Origin: Branchiostoma floridae
Lineage: Eukaryota; Chordata; Leptocardii; Amphioxiformes; Branchiostomatidae
Direction: 5' to 3'
Assembly: GCF_000003815.2 (NCBI RefSeq)
Contig: NC_049994.1
Location: 1,003,239-1,067,238, forward strand
Length of the DNA stretch: 64,000 nucleotides
Every line of letters starts with the position of its first letter. Positions within the stretch are counted from its first letter, which is position 1. Of this stretch, positions 1-11,944 are shown one piece after another. The position numbers were made by a program, and so were the translations under genes. The notes below the pieces were generated by a model. It searched no databases and had not been told where the DNA came from. It saw nothing but the letters and a program-made list of their open reading frames with translations.

Positions 1-2055
1 GAATGTAAAGGGAACATGTACAGACCTCAGTCCTCCTCTCTGAGCTATCCCTCTAACCCTATCAAAGTTAAGCTTTACAAATGCAAGCGTCCAAAATCGT
101 AAGGATCTTGCGCTATTTCATTTCATTGCAACGTTACTTTTGAAAATAATGTCGTAAGTCAGAATTCCAGAGTTGCCGACCCGTGATACGAGTGTTACTG
201 TTTAATATGCTCTCTTGCTTCAAACCATGGTGAATATCACGCATCACATCGTATCATCAAGTTTTCAATATCTTATATACGAATAGTAAAAATCATAAAA
301 CGAAGCCAGGTGAAATCATACCTGTGGTTTACAAGAAATCGCTGGCGAAAGTGTGGTGAGGAGTCCCACATAACTGTGGTTCCCGATCCACGTCACGGCA
401 GGCCGTTTTTCTGCTTCCAGTGCGACCCCGCCGGTCGGCCATCGGTGCAGCATCCGCGTCAGAGACTCCATCTCAACTTCCGACGAAAAGCGTCTGCCTT
501 CGTGCCATTGATGGTCAGGTTGTAGGGCTTATTAGATGCCATTTCCTGAGATACAGTATCTCCGCTCTTCTTGTACCTGACATATATGGCTTTCGGGCGT
601 ATCAGACGGCCAGTTCTTGCGCTTCTCAGCCGCCCTAGTAGTCAGCAAACCGTCTGCTTGAAGCATACTTATTGCGACAATACAACGTAGAACTAGAATA
701 TCGAAAAAGAGACAAACGAAAGACGCAAACGTAATTGAAACAGCAAACGTTTTCTTCAGGTCTGTACTCTCTCAAGTTATTTGAGATATTATACCTGTAT
801 CTTTATTAAATTTTTGCGTTTGGACACTGGACACAGTATTCCCGCGATATCATACCTGCATACCTGCATATCATACCTGCATACCTGCATATCATATAGC
901 GTATTTAGTTAAATCTTTATTGTGTAACGTGTTATACAGGTAGTTTGTTTTGACACAAGGTAATGTATTTTATTTCGACTTATATTTGCACTTGTCTCCG
1001 ATGTCGAAGCATTTTTCTTCCCTGTTGACTGTTCAATGTTAGGCAAAAATCCCTTCTGCCAGCCTGTGAAACATGAAACAGGCAGTTAGGCCGGCCCGGC
1101 TCGTACGCGCCGGCAGAAATGTTTACACACAGTGGGGTGCGTGTGCCGGAGCGATCGTTCCCCGCCACCCCAATGTGGGAGAAGGCAACTAGTGTCTGAA
1201 GGAACGCTTCAGGTTAGGTCTGTTTTGTCAGGGAGGTGTCTTAAGTATTAGTAAGCACATAACCACCAATATTTGTCAGTGTCATGAAGATAATTTAGAA
1301 AAAACAACGATATTTGCATGTATGTTCACATGTAACCGTACACGTCACCGGCAGCGGGTCTTATAATTGGCAACAGGAGCTGTCAGGCAGAGCAGCGGCT
1401 CGGTGGCAGTCATGCTTGGCTGGTTGCCCGCTGTGAGTTCTGGCTAACATTACAGTAGGCTAACATAAACATCCCTGCCATTCCTACCCATTCCCTGACC
1501 AAAGGATCTGGGTCAGGCTTCCAGGGAGCCAGTTGCCTGTTGTACAGAAATTTCTCTCGTCCAGTGCAAGTAGCCTGGGAGGCACTGTACAAGGTCACTA
1601 GAAAATACGAAAGAAGTTACATTGCCGCTTGCGACTTTACTAGCCACCCATCCGTCAACTGCGCTGACATATTGTACCGTCAACCCTGGAGAAATTGGTA
1701 TTGATCAAGGACATTATATAACGTCCTTGGTATTGATGTAAAAAAAAAACATTGTTTTACTGTGCCTTTACAAAGTTTAATATGATACATTATTGGAAAT
1801 GTAAGTGTATAAGTATGATTAAATAGTCAGCCTTCCTTTTTTTTCATTTTGCGTAGTCTTTGAGTGTATTTGGCAATACTAGTATGTGAGCTTGTATGCA
1901 TACTTGATAAATAAAGGTACTAGTAAAATTCACTTCCGCTTTCCGCTGTCATAGAGGTAGCAAACACTCGTTGTAAAGCAACCTAGATATATTATTCTTG
2001 CTATAAAGTTGCCACATCGTGGTCGTAGGAAGAACAGACATAGTGTAAGTTCTTG
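1..2055. other. intergenic, no gene recognised
   Basis: Only short, unconvincing open frames are visible. There is a GC- and CpG-richer patch at about 330-650 and another near 1085-1165 in an otherwise AT-rich stretch. On the minus strand the first patch contains a short open run that I could not assign to a family. A regulatory or exonic role is possible but not supported by any signal I can name. Confidence 0.4.
841..895. repeat. short tandem repeat, ATACCTGCAT-type
   Basis: The words CATACCTGCATA and TCATACCTG alternate several times in a row. It is a short imperfect microsatellite with no other visible role. Confidence 0.7.
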
Positions 2056-2645
2056 NNNNNNNNNNNNNNNNNNNNNNNNNNNNNNNNNNNNNNNNNNNNN
2101 NNNNNNNNNNNNNNNNNNNNNNNNNNNNNNNNNNNNNNNNNNNNNNNNNNNNNNNNNNNNNNNNNNNNNNNNNNNNNNNNNNNNNNNNNNNNNNNNNNNN
2201 NNNNNNNNNNNNNNNNNNNNNNNNNNNNNNNNNNNNNNNNNNNNNNNNNNNNNNNNNNNNNNNNNNNNNNNNNNNNNNNNNNNNNNNNNNNNNNNNNNNN
2301 NNNNNNNNNNNNNNNNNNNNNNNNNNNNNNNNNNNNNNNNNNNNNNNNNNNNNNNNNNNNNNNNNNNNNNNNNNNNNNNNNNNNNNNNNNNNNNNNNNNN
2401 NNNNNNNNNNNNNNNNNNNNNNNNNNNNNNNNNNNNNNNNNNNNNNNNNNNNNNNNNNNNNNNNNNNNNNNNNNNNNNNNNNNNNNNNNNNNNNNNNNNN
2501 NNNNNNNNNNNNNNNNNNNNNNNNNNNNNNNNNNNNNNNNNNNNNNNNNNNNNNNNNNNNNNNNNNNNNNNNNNNNNNNNNNNNNNNNNNNNNNNNNNNN
2601 NNNNNNNNNNNNNNNNNNNNNNNNNNNNNNNNNNNNNNNNNNNNN
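2056..2645. other. assembly gap (590 N)
   Basis: A run of N. Open frames crossing it are artefacts. Confidence 0.99.
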
Positions 2646-2679
2646 CAAATAAGGTATTCATTAGAATAATGTACATTTT

Positions 2680-2830
2680 GGTGTATGCACCTGGCCAAGG
2701 GGTATCTTCACCTTCAATATGACTGTTTTTCTAATATTTAGAAACTGGTACGTTATATGCACCTACCCTATGGATATCTTCACCTCCAATATGACTGTTT
2801 TTCTAGTATTAGTTTAGGAACTGGTGTTTT
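2680..2830. repeat. two tandem copies of a ~72-bp unit
   Basis: The phrase ATGCACCT ... ATCTTCACCTNCAATATGAC occurs twice about 72 bp apart. The following TGTTTTTCTA and an AACTGGT motif are also shared. The unit starts just after the assembly gap, so the gap may hold more copies. Confidence 0.65.
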
Positions 2831-3277
2831 ACCCGTGTTTCTTAATTTTTTTTGTAGCATTTAGCAACAGGTATATGAACTTGTGCGTAGATAGTGTTTA
2901 TAATGAGAAACTAGTATTCAATTGTGTTTTTCTTAGTGCTTTGGAAATGTTTTCTGCACAAGAAAGAAAATACTGTGACAAATTGAAAACATATAGCTGA
3001 CGTATTCCGTACCATAGACGGTGTTGATTTATACGTTCACAATAGCATTGTTTTCTATGCCACCTCTGCCATGTCAGCTGCAAAAAAAATGTCCTTTCAA
3101 TGTAGTGTTTGCACCGAACAAGGTATGACATCTTACGGTAATAAGGTGCCATATAGGTACCAGGTAACACACCAACTATGTTACTCACAGGTGCAGTATA
3201 GTACCAGGTAGCGCACCTAATATGTAGTAACCAGCTGCTCTTGAGACCCCTCCGAGGAATACTAGTAATGTTCTGGG

Positions 3278-3380
3278 GGGGGGGGGGGGGGCGAAAACCC
3301 TAAAGGGGGGCGAAAACCCTAGTGATCTCCCCCCCCCCGGGGGGGGGGGGGGGAAAAAAACCCTGGGCTTACGTCGCCGT
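3278..3380. other. long G and C homopolymers beside a gap
   Basis: Runs of about 17 G, then about 10 C followed by 14 G, then A7, sit directly against the second N run. The words GGGGCGAAAACCCTA are repeated here. Such homopolymers at a gap edge usually mean unreliable consensus, so proline- or glycine-rich translations here should be ignored. Confidence 0.75.
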
Positions 3381-3389
3381 CGGGATTTC

Positions 3390-3928
3390 NNNNNNNNNNN
3401 NNNNNNNNNNNNNNNNNNNNNNNNNNNNNNNNNNNNNNNNNNNNNNNNNNNNNNNNNNNNNNNNNNNNNNNNNNNNNNNNNNNNNNNNNNNNNNNNNNNN
3501 NNNNNNNNNNNNNNNNNNNNNNNNNNNNNNNNNNNNNNNNNNNNNNNNNNNNNNNNNNNNNNNNNNNNNNNNNNNNNNNNNNNNNNNNNNNNNNNNNNNN
3601 NNNNNNNNNNNNNNNNNNNNNNNNNNNNNNNNNNNNNNNNNNNNNNNNNNNNNNNNNNNNNNNNNNNNNNNNNNNNNNNNNNNNNNNNNNNNNNNNNNNN
3701 NNNNNNNNNNNNNNNNNNNNNNNNNNNNNNNNNNNNNNNNNNNNNNNNNNNNNNNNNNNNNNNNNNNNNNNNNNNNNNNNNNNNNNNNNNNNNNNNNNNN
3801 NNNNNNNNNNNNNNNNNNNNNNNNNNNNNNNNNNNNNNNNNNNNNNNNNNNNNNNNNNNNNNNNNNNNNNNNNNNNNNNNNNNNNNNNNNNNNNNNNNNN
3901 NNNNNNNNNNNNNNNNNNNNNNNNNNNN
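3390..3928. other. assembly gap (539 N)
   Basis: A run of N. Its right edge begins exactly inside the ~400-bp tandem array, so the gap probably reflects collapse of further repeat copies. Confidence 0.99.
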
Positions 3929-5820
3929 TGGCAATAGTACATACTAGCCTGGGTACTATCCTGATCGCAGTTGCCATGGGCGCTTACTATACACTATATA
4001 AAGTAAAGTCTTTATGGTTTTGCAAACGGTCTTATAATTAAGATTACTTCCGCTATCTGAAATAACGTCGTTGACAAGAGATAGTTAATGCTATCTAAAA
4101 ACTTTGACTCATCGTATCTAAGTCGTAGAAAAAAATCGACATTCTTTCCATGTATAGCAAAAAAATTCCCGGGATTTCTTTCAGGAATTTTAAAGACGGA
4201 TTGAAGAAGAATTTTATTGCACGACAATTGTAAAGGATACAACATGTGGCAACTTGTACACAGAAAGCAGTTGAACTACTGTAACATGAGTTGCTGATAT
4301 CTAACAATTGTAAGTAACTAGTCTAATTCAGGACTGGCAATAGTACATACTAGCCTGGGTACTATCCTGATCGCAGTTTGCTATGGCGCTTACTATATAA
4401 AGTCTCCATGGTTTTGGAAATGGTCATATATTAAAGCTTACATCCACTACTTGAAACAACGTCGTTGACGAGAGATAGTTAATGCTATCTAAAAACTTTG
4501 ACTCATCGTATCTTAAGTCGTAGAAAAGAATAGATATCTTTTCCATGCATAGCTAAAAAAATCCCGGGATTTCTTTCAGGAATTTTTAAGACAGATTGAA
4601 GAAGAATTTTATTGCACGACAATTGTGAAGGATACAACATGTGGCAACTTGTACATAGAAAGCATTTGAACTACATGAGTTGCTGTTATCTAACAATTGT
4701 AAGGAACTAGTCTAATTCAGGACTGGCAATAGTACATACTAGCCTACTATCCGGGGAGCAGTTCGATGCGGCGCTTACTATACACTATATAAAGTCTCTA
4801 TGGTTTTTGAAACGGTCTTATTAACGTTATTAAGATTATATCCACTATCTGAAACAGCTTCGTTGACGAGAGATATTTTATGCTATCTGAAAACTTTGAC
4901 TCGTCGTATCTTAAGTCGTAGAAAAATCGATATACTTTCCATGTATACTGTATAGCAAAAAAAACGGTATTTCCGTGTTTTTAAGACGTATTGTAGAAGA
5001 ACTTTATTGGCATTGCACGACAATTGTAAATGATACAACGTGTGGCAACTTGTACACGGAAAAAAGTTAAACTACATGAGTTGCTGATATCTAACAATTG
5101 TAAGGAACTAGTCTAATTCAGGACTGGCAATAGTACAAACTAGCCTGGGTACTATCCTGATCGCAGTTTGCTATGGCGCTTACTATATAAAGTCTACATG
5201 GTTTTGGAAATGGTCACATATTAAAGCTTACATCCACTATCTGAAACAACGTCATTGACGAGAGATAGTTAATGCTATCTAAAAACTTTGACTCGTCGTA
5301 TTTTAAGTCGTAGAAACAAAATCGATATTTTTACCATGTATAGCAAAAAAAATCCCGGGATTTCTTTCAGGTATTTTTAAGACGGATTGAAGAACTTTAT
5401 TGTGCAACAATTGTAAAGGAAATGATACAATATGTGGCAACTTGTACACAGAGAGCAGTTAAACTACATGAGTTGCTGATATCTAACAATTGTAGGAACT
5501 AGTCTTCTTCGGCAATGGCAATAGTACAAACTAGCCTGACGAGTGGGTACTATGCGGATCGCAGTTCGCTGTGGCGCTTACTATAAGTATCGTTTTGGAA
5601 ACGGTCTTATAATTCAGCTTACGTCCACTACCTGGCACACCGTTGCTGACGAGAGATAGTTTATGCTAACTGAAAACTTGGACTTGTCGTATCTTAAGTC
5701 GTAGAAAAGTAATCGGTATTTCTACCATTTATAGTAAAGAAAACCCGGGATTTCTTTCTCGAATTTTTAAGACGGATTGAAGAAGAACTTTATTGCGCGA
5801 CAATTGTAAAGAGTACAACA
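3929..5820 (+). repeat. tandem array of ~390-405-bp units
   Basis: Five successive units begin with TGGCAATAGTACA at 3929, 4335, 4724, 5125 and 5516. The first is cut by the N gap and the last is more diverged. Each unit carries a TATA-like word (ACTATATAAAGTC in the early units), an ACGAGAGATAGTTAATGC segment, a TCCCGGGATTTCTTTC segment, and a segment beginning TTTATTGCACGACAATTG. That last segment is shared with dispersed repeats near 10.55 and 18.39 kb, so the unit captured part of a mobile repeat before it was amplified. No long frame is conserved across units. Confidence 0.85.
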
Positions 5821-6933
5821 TGTGTGTGACATCTGTCTGAAGTAAGTCTGTTCTATAGTTAAACACAACGTAATGCCCTAACATAATAATGTTCTGAAGC
5901 ATTAATATCCTGGTACATTATCTTGGTATTATCTGTGGTATATCGTATGATTAGCTTTGTTTGCGTTGATATTATCTATGCGAATATATAAACTGTATAC
6001 AAGAACAAAGGATCCAGTGATCGAACATTATTACTGCTTGAATAGCTTACAGCTCGATAGCTTAACAGGGGTCACCGACAACTTCTGCCTGTGTGTAGAT
6101 GCATCCCAACTTCGGGAGGGCTCATTAGCATATAACGCGGGCTCATTAGGTCATTTATTTATTTATTTATAGCTGCAAATTCAGTTCGTGATACTAGTCA
6201 GTGCTACTAGTACTGTACAGTGGTACTACTCTGCTTAGCTCAGTATGTCAAGGACAAGTTGTTTTGCTCCCAAACGCGGGATTCCTTGCATGATGCGAGG
6301 TCGAGCGGCGGAGCGGCTCGCCACCTCCGCCACGATGAAGGCAGCGAGGATGAAAGCAGGGTTTGATCAGTCGTCATTCCTGATATTCTCATGTTTAAAA
6401 ACACGCTAGTGAGATACAGAGGGAACATAATCTGATATGTCATGAGCAGAAATGCTGACCGTTAACGTCGTTCTGCCGCCATTTTGAAAATCGCGCGATG
6501 TGTTTATGACTGCAAGCGCCACGGGTGTCCCGCCCCCTACGTTCTGAATCCCTCCTGACATCTCCAAAGATGTCTGTAAAAACTGTGTCTAGATTACATG
6601 ACTTGCTTGTTGTCGGTGAATAATTTTGATTTCAGGGTAGAACCGGAGGTAAATATTACAAATAATTTTTCAGTAATATATTGAAGGTTGGAGGTCCTTT
6701 CAGAGATGTCTTACAACAAGTACACGTCAGGCCTGCTACAAAGGGGAAAATCCTGTTTTTATTGGGGGCATTACCAAGTAGTTTCCATTCCCCAAGCCGT
6801 GTGGGGCTTCTTACAATTTCAGGTGCGGAGATGAGTTAAACTCCGTCCCTTATTAACGATGCCAATCTTATCGGGCTCCAGAATATGTAGTGTGTATTGA
6901 ATTGAATTGTAGAAAGCCATTGTTCTCCCATTA
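5821..6933. other. intergenic, no gene recognised
   Basis: No coding or RNA gene signal is seen. A small segment at about 6880-6930 is repeated at 9070-9120 and forms the left flank of the next transposon insertion. A CpG-richer stretch lies around 6280-6530. Confidence 0.4.
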
Positions 6934-7752
6934 GGCCATGTTGATTTGATTACTAGTATATGGATGACATCCTCTGGGAACTCCAAAATTGATGCGAGCG
7001 TGCGAATAAAAAAAAAGTTTGGCCAAAAAAAAAGTTGCCTTCGGTATGAAATGTAAGTGGTCAGGAAGGTTGAACATAGGACTAGGACACATATTATGGT
7101 ATACCAACAATTAGGTGTAGGGACCGGTACATCGTACGGGTGCAAAACCTTTTCTTTCCTTCTTGGACAGGTAAAAAAAAACAGACATAAAAAAAAATCT
7201 GTGGATTGGGTTTCGCCTATTAAAAAATGGATAGGTGTTTTGGGGCTTACCGGGTCAAGAAAATAGCAAGAACGATGCAGAGTTTATAGTCATATTTGTA
7301 TACCAGGTTTCTACAGTCAAAGGTACAGAGCCTTGATTACATGAAGATGGTATTTTAATACGCCAGTGGGCGTCGGATACTCCACCAAACAGATTCCTTT
7401 GTAGCAAAATTGACCATTGTGTGGAGTATCGCCCATTCAAAAGTTTTCACAGACAATCAGGTTCAGGTCCTGACCTGGATCTGGTCCTCTGGACCTGAAC
7501 CGGACCTGTACCTGAATTTTCTGTACTGGTACCCACCCCTACCAACAATAGATTTATTTTATTTCTGCCCTTTCACATCTTATTCTTTGACTTTAGATTT
7601 ATTTTGGAATTCGATGACATTAGTTATCTGCTTTCTGATACTTTTTTTCAATCTACGGCATATATGTGCTCATTTTACAGCTGCTTTGCACGATTTACAG
7701 TGTGGTTGAAAACTTTTTTTTTTTTGGAAACGGCCGAAAATTGATGCGAGCG
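6934..7752. mobile_element. Harbinger-like MITE copy, right end lost, itself interrupted
   Basis: It begins GGCCATGTTGATTTGATTA directly after TTA. It matches the complete 399-bp copy at 43038-43436 in two blocks: the left end to about 7077, then about 7565 to 7750. The block between is a second element (7114-7539). The right terminal repeat seen in the other copy is missing. The paralogous segment near 9110-9130 reads straight from CCCATTAGA to CGGATTGACA and gives the empty site. Confidence 0.6.
7114..7539. mobile_element. TIR element (MITE) flanked by TA
   Basis: The ends GGTGTAGGGACCGGTACA and, on the other strand, GGGGTGGGTACCAGTACA are imperfect inverted repeats. A TA dinucleotide lies on each side. 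The interior from about 7325 matches 60855-61034, including a stretch repeating GGACCTG words. It interrupts the surrounding Harbinger-like copy, as comparison with 43038-43436 shows. No ORF of note; non-autonomous. Confidence 0.6.
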
Positions 7753-7995
7753 CGGATTGACAAGGGCGTGATAATTTCCGCCTCCAGGGACCTGCGCGTG
7801 CCGGCTGGGTAGCTGTGGTCAGGGAAAGTAAACAAGATAATTACAGGGGGCGGGACTGATGTAAACTCCCTCCCTGGCAATTCTCACAGCTTCTAATCTT
7901 GTCAGGCGCCGTTCTTGCGGTGTTCCATTTCTATGGTATCAACAGTATGGAGTATGTCGCTGTAAACTAGAAATTTTAAAGCAACCTACAGATGT
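7753..7995. repeat. duplicated segment, paired with 9124-9365
   Basis: GGATTGACA ... GGGCGTGAT ... TTTCCGCCTCC and about 230 bp beyond are shared, with drift, with 9124-9365. The copies include a GATAATTACAGGGG word, a TAAACT-CCTCCCTGGCA word and CTATGGTAT. They are probably remnants of one dispersed element. Confidence 0.65.
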
Positions 7996-8854
7996 CAACA
8001 TTGGAGAAGTCAATTTGTATGTAACGTTACTTGCCCAGGGCAAGTAGTAAATCAATAAAATACTTATCACTGTGGTCTGGTAAAGATTTTAGGGGCTAAA
8101 TAGACCCCAGGCATCATAAATAGATTTGGCTCCACAGGGAGCCCCGGTCTGGAAGCAGGCATCAACAAAAGCACATGGTAGAGATGTGTTATGGCCGTTT
8201 CCAGCTTGTTGTTGGGTCTCATTTCAAACTGTACAAGCAGAAGCCCAACTTTGATAGAAAATAAGTACTGTAAACCTGCACAAAGCGGTTTTATCTACGA
8301 TCTGTGCGCACGTGCGGCCACCGCTGTTGGTCAGGTTATGAAACCAATGAATTTCCGACTGAGGTGAATCGCATAATTTTCATTGGCTTACTGTAACGTT
8401 ATTAAGCATGGATTTTTCTGTGAATCGTGACATGATGAGTTATTTTTTCGTGAAAATTTCTATAGAGAGGCGTTCACTTGCATAAAATCAAGGCTGTCTC
8501 GTCGCCTTCCGCTACAGATCGCCATTTGACCTTTGTTACGTCACAAACAAAACACAAACAAACCGGTGCACATGTTACGGCCGCCATGTTGGAAGTATTC
8601 AGTGTTGGAGCGCTCTGCCGCGCGGTTCTAAAATTTTGCTCCATAACGCTGCTCAGCTGCAGTTACATCGTAATTTACTCGAGGACAGGGTCTTTTGCCG
8701 TACCGGAAGAATATGGAGTCAGTCCCCGATCCAAGACCCGTCGTTTTTTTTACTACTACATGGCTGATTCGCGACTACGTAACGTTACAATTTTGACGTG
8801 TCGATTCCCAAGTGAATGGTCAAAGTGGCGATACTGTGGAACACCAATCAATGT
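7996..8854. other. intergenic, no gene recognised
   Basis: A 132-codon open frame at 8478-8876 has no recognisable domain and atypical composition. I see no splice-site-bounded exon. CpG-containing words are somewhat more common around 8290-8640. Confidence 0.35.
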
Positions 8855-9015
8855 AGTTTATAGAGACTATTGTTAACAGTTTACTCAAAGTGTAACTTTG
8901 TAACGTTAGCAGGCCAGACTTACCTTGCTTGTGTGGATCGTTTTTTTTTTTTTGTAGTTGAACAATTTCTTGTTTCCAAGCAAACCAGAAGTGAGTACAT
9001 GTACTATCAACAGCT
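8855..9015. repeat. duplicated segment, paired with 10365-10520
   Basis: The order ATAGAGACTATT, CTTGCTTGTGTG, TTTTTGTAGTTGAACAATTT, CCAAGCA-ACCAGAAGT, ACATGTACT is found again at 10365-10520. They are diverged copies of one dispersed repeat. Confidence 0.65.
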
Positions 9016-9123
9016 ACTAGTACTACTATACTAATAACGTACTTAATGTTGCGATACGGACGAGGATGTGAAGTGTGTATTGCATTGTAGAAAGCCACGA
9101 ATAGCCCATTGTTCTCCCATTAG

Positions 9124-9365
9124 ACGGATTGACACGGGCGTGATGATTTCCGCCTCCTGGGACGCACCCGTGCCGGCTGTGTAGTTGTGTTCCAGGAAAG
9201 ATAATTACAGGGGCGGAGAAGATATAAACTTCCTCCCTGGCAGTTCTCTACAACTGCCTACGTATCTTGTCGGACGCCGTCCTTGTGTTGTTCCGTGTCT
9301 ATGGTATGTCTATGGTGACTATATCGCTGTGAACTGGGAAAATTTAAGTAACCTACTACAGTAGT
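9124..9365. repeat. duplicated segment, paired with 7753-7995
   Basis: Second copy of the segment described at 7753. Here the left flank (9070-9123) is continuous with it, which shows what the locus looks like without the transposon present at 6934. Confidence 0.65.
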
Positions 9366-9426
9366 AATAGTCAAAATTGGGGAAGTCGATTTGTATGTAC
9401 ATGGCCTGCCTCTGTCTGTGCTAATA

Positions 9427-10170
9427 CCCCTGTCACATGTAGCGAAAATCGATCGGACGACGAGTCTGCGAGCTCTAAAGGACATTTTCAGCAGTAAGAT
9501 GTCCAGTGTTCTCTCAATCAGTGGTGAGAATTTTTAGGGATCGTCGGTGAGTTTATCAGGGTTCGTACTATAGCCTTAACATCAGCGACAAGTCGCCGGT
9601 GATCTCCGAGTTTGTAGAGTTCGTGCTGAGTCGCCTGCAGGTCGTCCGTACCTCGCCTAGGTATTGGTCGACATTCGATGGATAGTTGGGCGTCAATCCA
9701 ACGAATGAAGACAGATGTCATCTCGAAAAAGTCGTACGATGCCTGCTAGCCAAAATGGAGACGGCCCCGCAGGAGTATCGCATTAATTTCTGGCGACCTT
9801 CGTCCACATCTCGCTCGACTCGTGCAAAGTCAGTGAAGTCGGGTGTGCTTCCTACGAGCATCCTGCCTGTGTCGGGGGAATGTTCTACGATCCTGGGTCG
9901 AGCTCGTGTCAAGTAGTCTTTCACCTGACTGAAACATAACCCATGCTTTCTGAATTTGTCTCCGGAGCTGCATTCTTCTGGCACCTATACACGCATGCAC
10001 AGTTCATGAGAGGTTCATTCTCATGATCTATTCACAGGCCTGAGCCTCACTTATATGTGACAGGGACATCTTTGGGGTGAAAAATATGCATGACACTCTG
10101 AAGCCTTAAAACTGGCGGACCTTCAGCAATCGCGAAGTACGTCCAAAGATCGCAGATCATGTGACAGGGG
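9427..10170. mobile_element. TIR element, CCCCTGTCACATG ends, TA flanks
   Basis: The left end CCCCTGTCACATGT and the inverted right end CATGTGACAGGGG lie 744 bp apart, each flanked by TA. The interior contains scattered short TCGCTCGAC-like words and another GTGACAGGG near 10060. No transposase is visible, so it is non-autonomous. Superfamily not assigned. Confidence 0.65.
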
Positions 10171-10364
10171 TATAAGCAATGCAGTGTTAGAGGAGGACCA
10201 AACGGAGGCACAAAGACAAGCGTCTCACTTTTAGGACGACCAAAACGTAACTCCTGTTTTATTTCAAGAAGACACCGGTCCAGTTCTATCGGTTCTAGAA
10301 CCCCGTTCCAGATAACGTAGAAGTTTTTTACGCTCCACTGCTCCATTGACACTTACCGTTACAG

Positions 10365-10520
10365 TAGTAGTTCATAGAGACTATTCATTAAGACTATTTC
10401 AAAGAGGCGATCCTAAGTGTATTTACCTTGCTTGTGTGACCCGTTTTTTTGTAGTTGAACAATTTCTCGCTTCCAAGCAGAACCAGAAGTAAATACATGT
10501 ACTGTCAATAAGATAATTAC
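10365..10520. repeat. duplicated segment, paired with 8855-9015
   Basis: Second copy of the segment described at 8855. It is followed by GATAATTACAGGGGC, a word also present in the 7753 and 9124 segments. Confidence 0.6.
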
Positions 10521-10539
10521 AGGGGCAGGGATGATAGAA

Positions 10540-10770
10540 GAACTTTACTGCACGACAATTGTGCATGATATAATGTATGGCAACAACTATTACACAAGGT
10601 ACAAAATAGAGGTATAGGATAAAGCTTAACATTAGTTAACATAACAATAAGGGCTAACATAATTCTTTGATATAGTATTGCAATGGAGTAGGCTAATCAT
10701 TAGTTTCGGTATTCTTTCTAATAGCAGAGCAGTCCTTGATATATTTGCCAATTTTTGCATGACCCTTGTC
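10540..10770 (-). repeat. dispersed repeat resembling a LINE 3' tail
   Basis: GAAGAACTTTACTGCACGAC and about 220 bp following match 18384-18630 closely, including CATAACAATAAGGGCTA and GTTTCGGTATTCTTTC. On the minus strand the sequence ends TGCA-TAAAGTTC, as the 3' tails of many non-LTR retrotransposons do. The LINE assignment is an inference. Confidence 0.55.
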
Positions 10771-10876
10771 TGAACAGGCTGCTCAAAGATTCAAAGATTG
10801 AAAATGAATAAAGAATACGACAATTAATTGTATCACATGTATCTTGCAATTTCATAGTTGTGCGTTGTTTCAGGTA

Positions 10877-11381
10877 CGAAGGACCAGTGGGACAAAACCT
10901 GTTTTAGCGAAGGAGCTGTGTGCTCACAGCAAAGGGGCTGCATGCTCTTCGGACTAACTGTGTGCCCAGCTCATTCGCTAAGCACACGGCCCCTTTTCTG
11001 TGTGCACACTACTCGTTCGCTGATCACACAGCTCCTTATCTGCGTGCACACAGCTCTTTCGCTGATCACGTAGCCCCTTTCCTGCGTACACTGGCACAGC
11101 TCGTTCCCTGATCACACAGCCCCTTCGCTGAACACAGCTCCTTCACACACAGCTCCGTCGCCGAGCACACAGCCCCTTTGCTGTGAGCACACAGCTCATT
11201 CGCTGTGAGCACACAGATACTTCCCCGAGCACGCAGCCCATTCACTGTGAGCACACAGCTCGTTCGCCGAGCGCACAGCCACTTCGCTGTGAGCACACAG
11301 CTCCTTTGCTGAGTATGCAGCCCCTTCGCTGTGAGCACACAGCTCCATCGCTAAAACAGGTTTTGTTCCAATGGTCCTTCG
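10877..11381. mobile_element. foldback-like MITE carrying an internal satellite
   Basis: About 53 bp of inverted repeat end the element. It begins CGAAGGACCAGTGGGACAA, passes through AAAACCTGTTTTAGCGA-GG, and ends in the inverted copy; TA lies on each side. The whole interior is a degenerate tandem array of ~20-bp words such as CACACAGCTCCTTCGCTGAG and its variants. Short frames on both strands are products of the array and not genes. Confidence 0.75.
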
Positions 11382-11383
11382 TA

Positions 11384-11944
11384 GGCAGGAGATCATGATC
11401 AACGTAGCCTGAATGTTGACAAGATTATAGTTTATTCATTTACTTATTTGCAGAGACATCGTAGAACAAACATATGTCAGGCCTGCTACAGAGTAAAGGG
11501 GAATCCTGTGGTCTCGTATTACGGTAGTTACCGAGTAGCAGTTAACTATTCTACGACGTGCGTGCGTGTGTCACACAGTTTCAGCTGGAGTGCACCAGGA
11601 CATGTTGATACAGACCTGTGTCACACATTTTCAACATAAGAGCATGAATCAAAGCACTTTCCCTGTATTTTTTTTAAGTTCAAACATTGCTGCATCTACA
11701 TTTCAACCATGGTGACTGCACACTACCCCTTCTTTAATTAATTTACGACTATTATCATCTGTAGCATTCTGCTATAGTCACTGAAGTCACAACAACATTA
11801 TGTAAACCATGACGTTGGTGGTTCAAACCCAAGTCTGTACCCCAAGTAAAACGCGCTTATCAACGTGCACCCTGCTACCTTCACAGTTACTGATAATGAC
11901 TCAACTTCCTATTCTTAACGTATAGTCTCACAATATAGTCTTTT
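11384..11944. other. intergenic, no gene recognised
   Basis: No domain, exon signal or clear repeat. The word GTCAGGCCTGCTACA near 11475 recurs at 6728, so a short dispersed repeat may be present. Confidence 0.35.

Noticed and set aside
1930-4041. Frames running through the N runs
   Set aside because: N translates as X, so length is meaningless. The flanking proline/glycine runs come from suspect homopolymers.
11066-11402. Cys/Ser-rich small frames on both strands
   Set aside because: They lie wholly inside the satellite interior of the 10877-11381 element.
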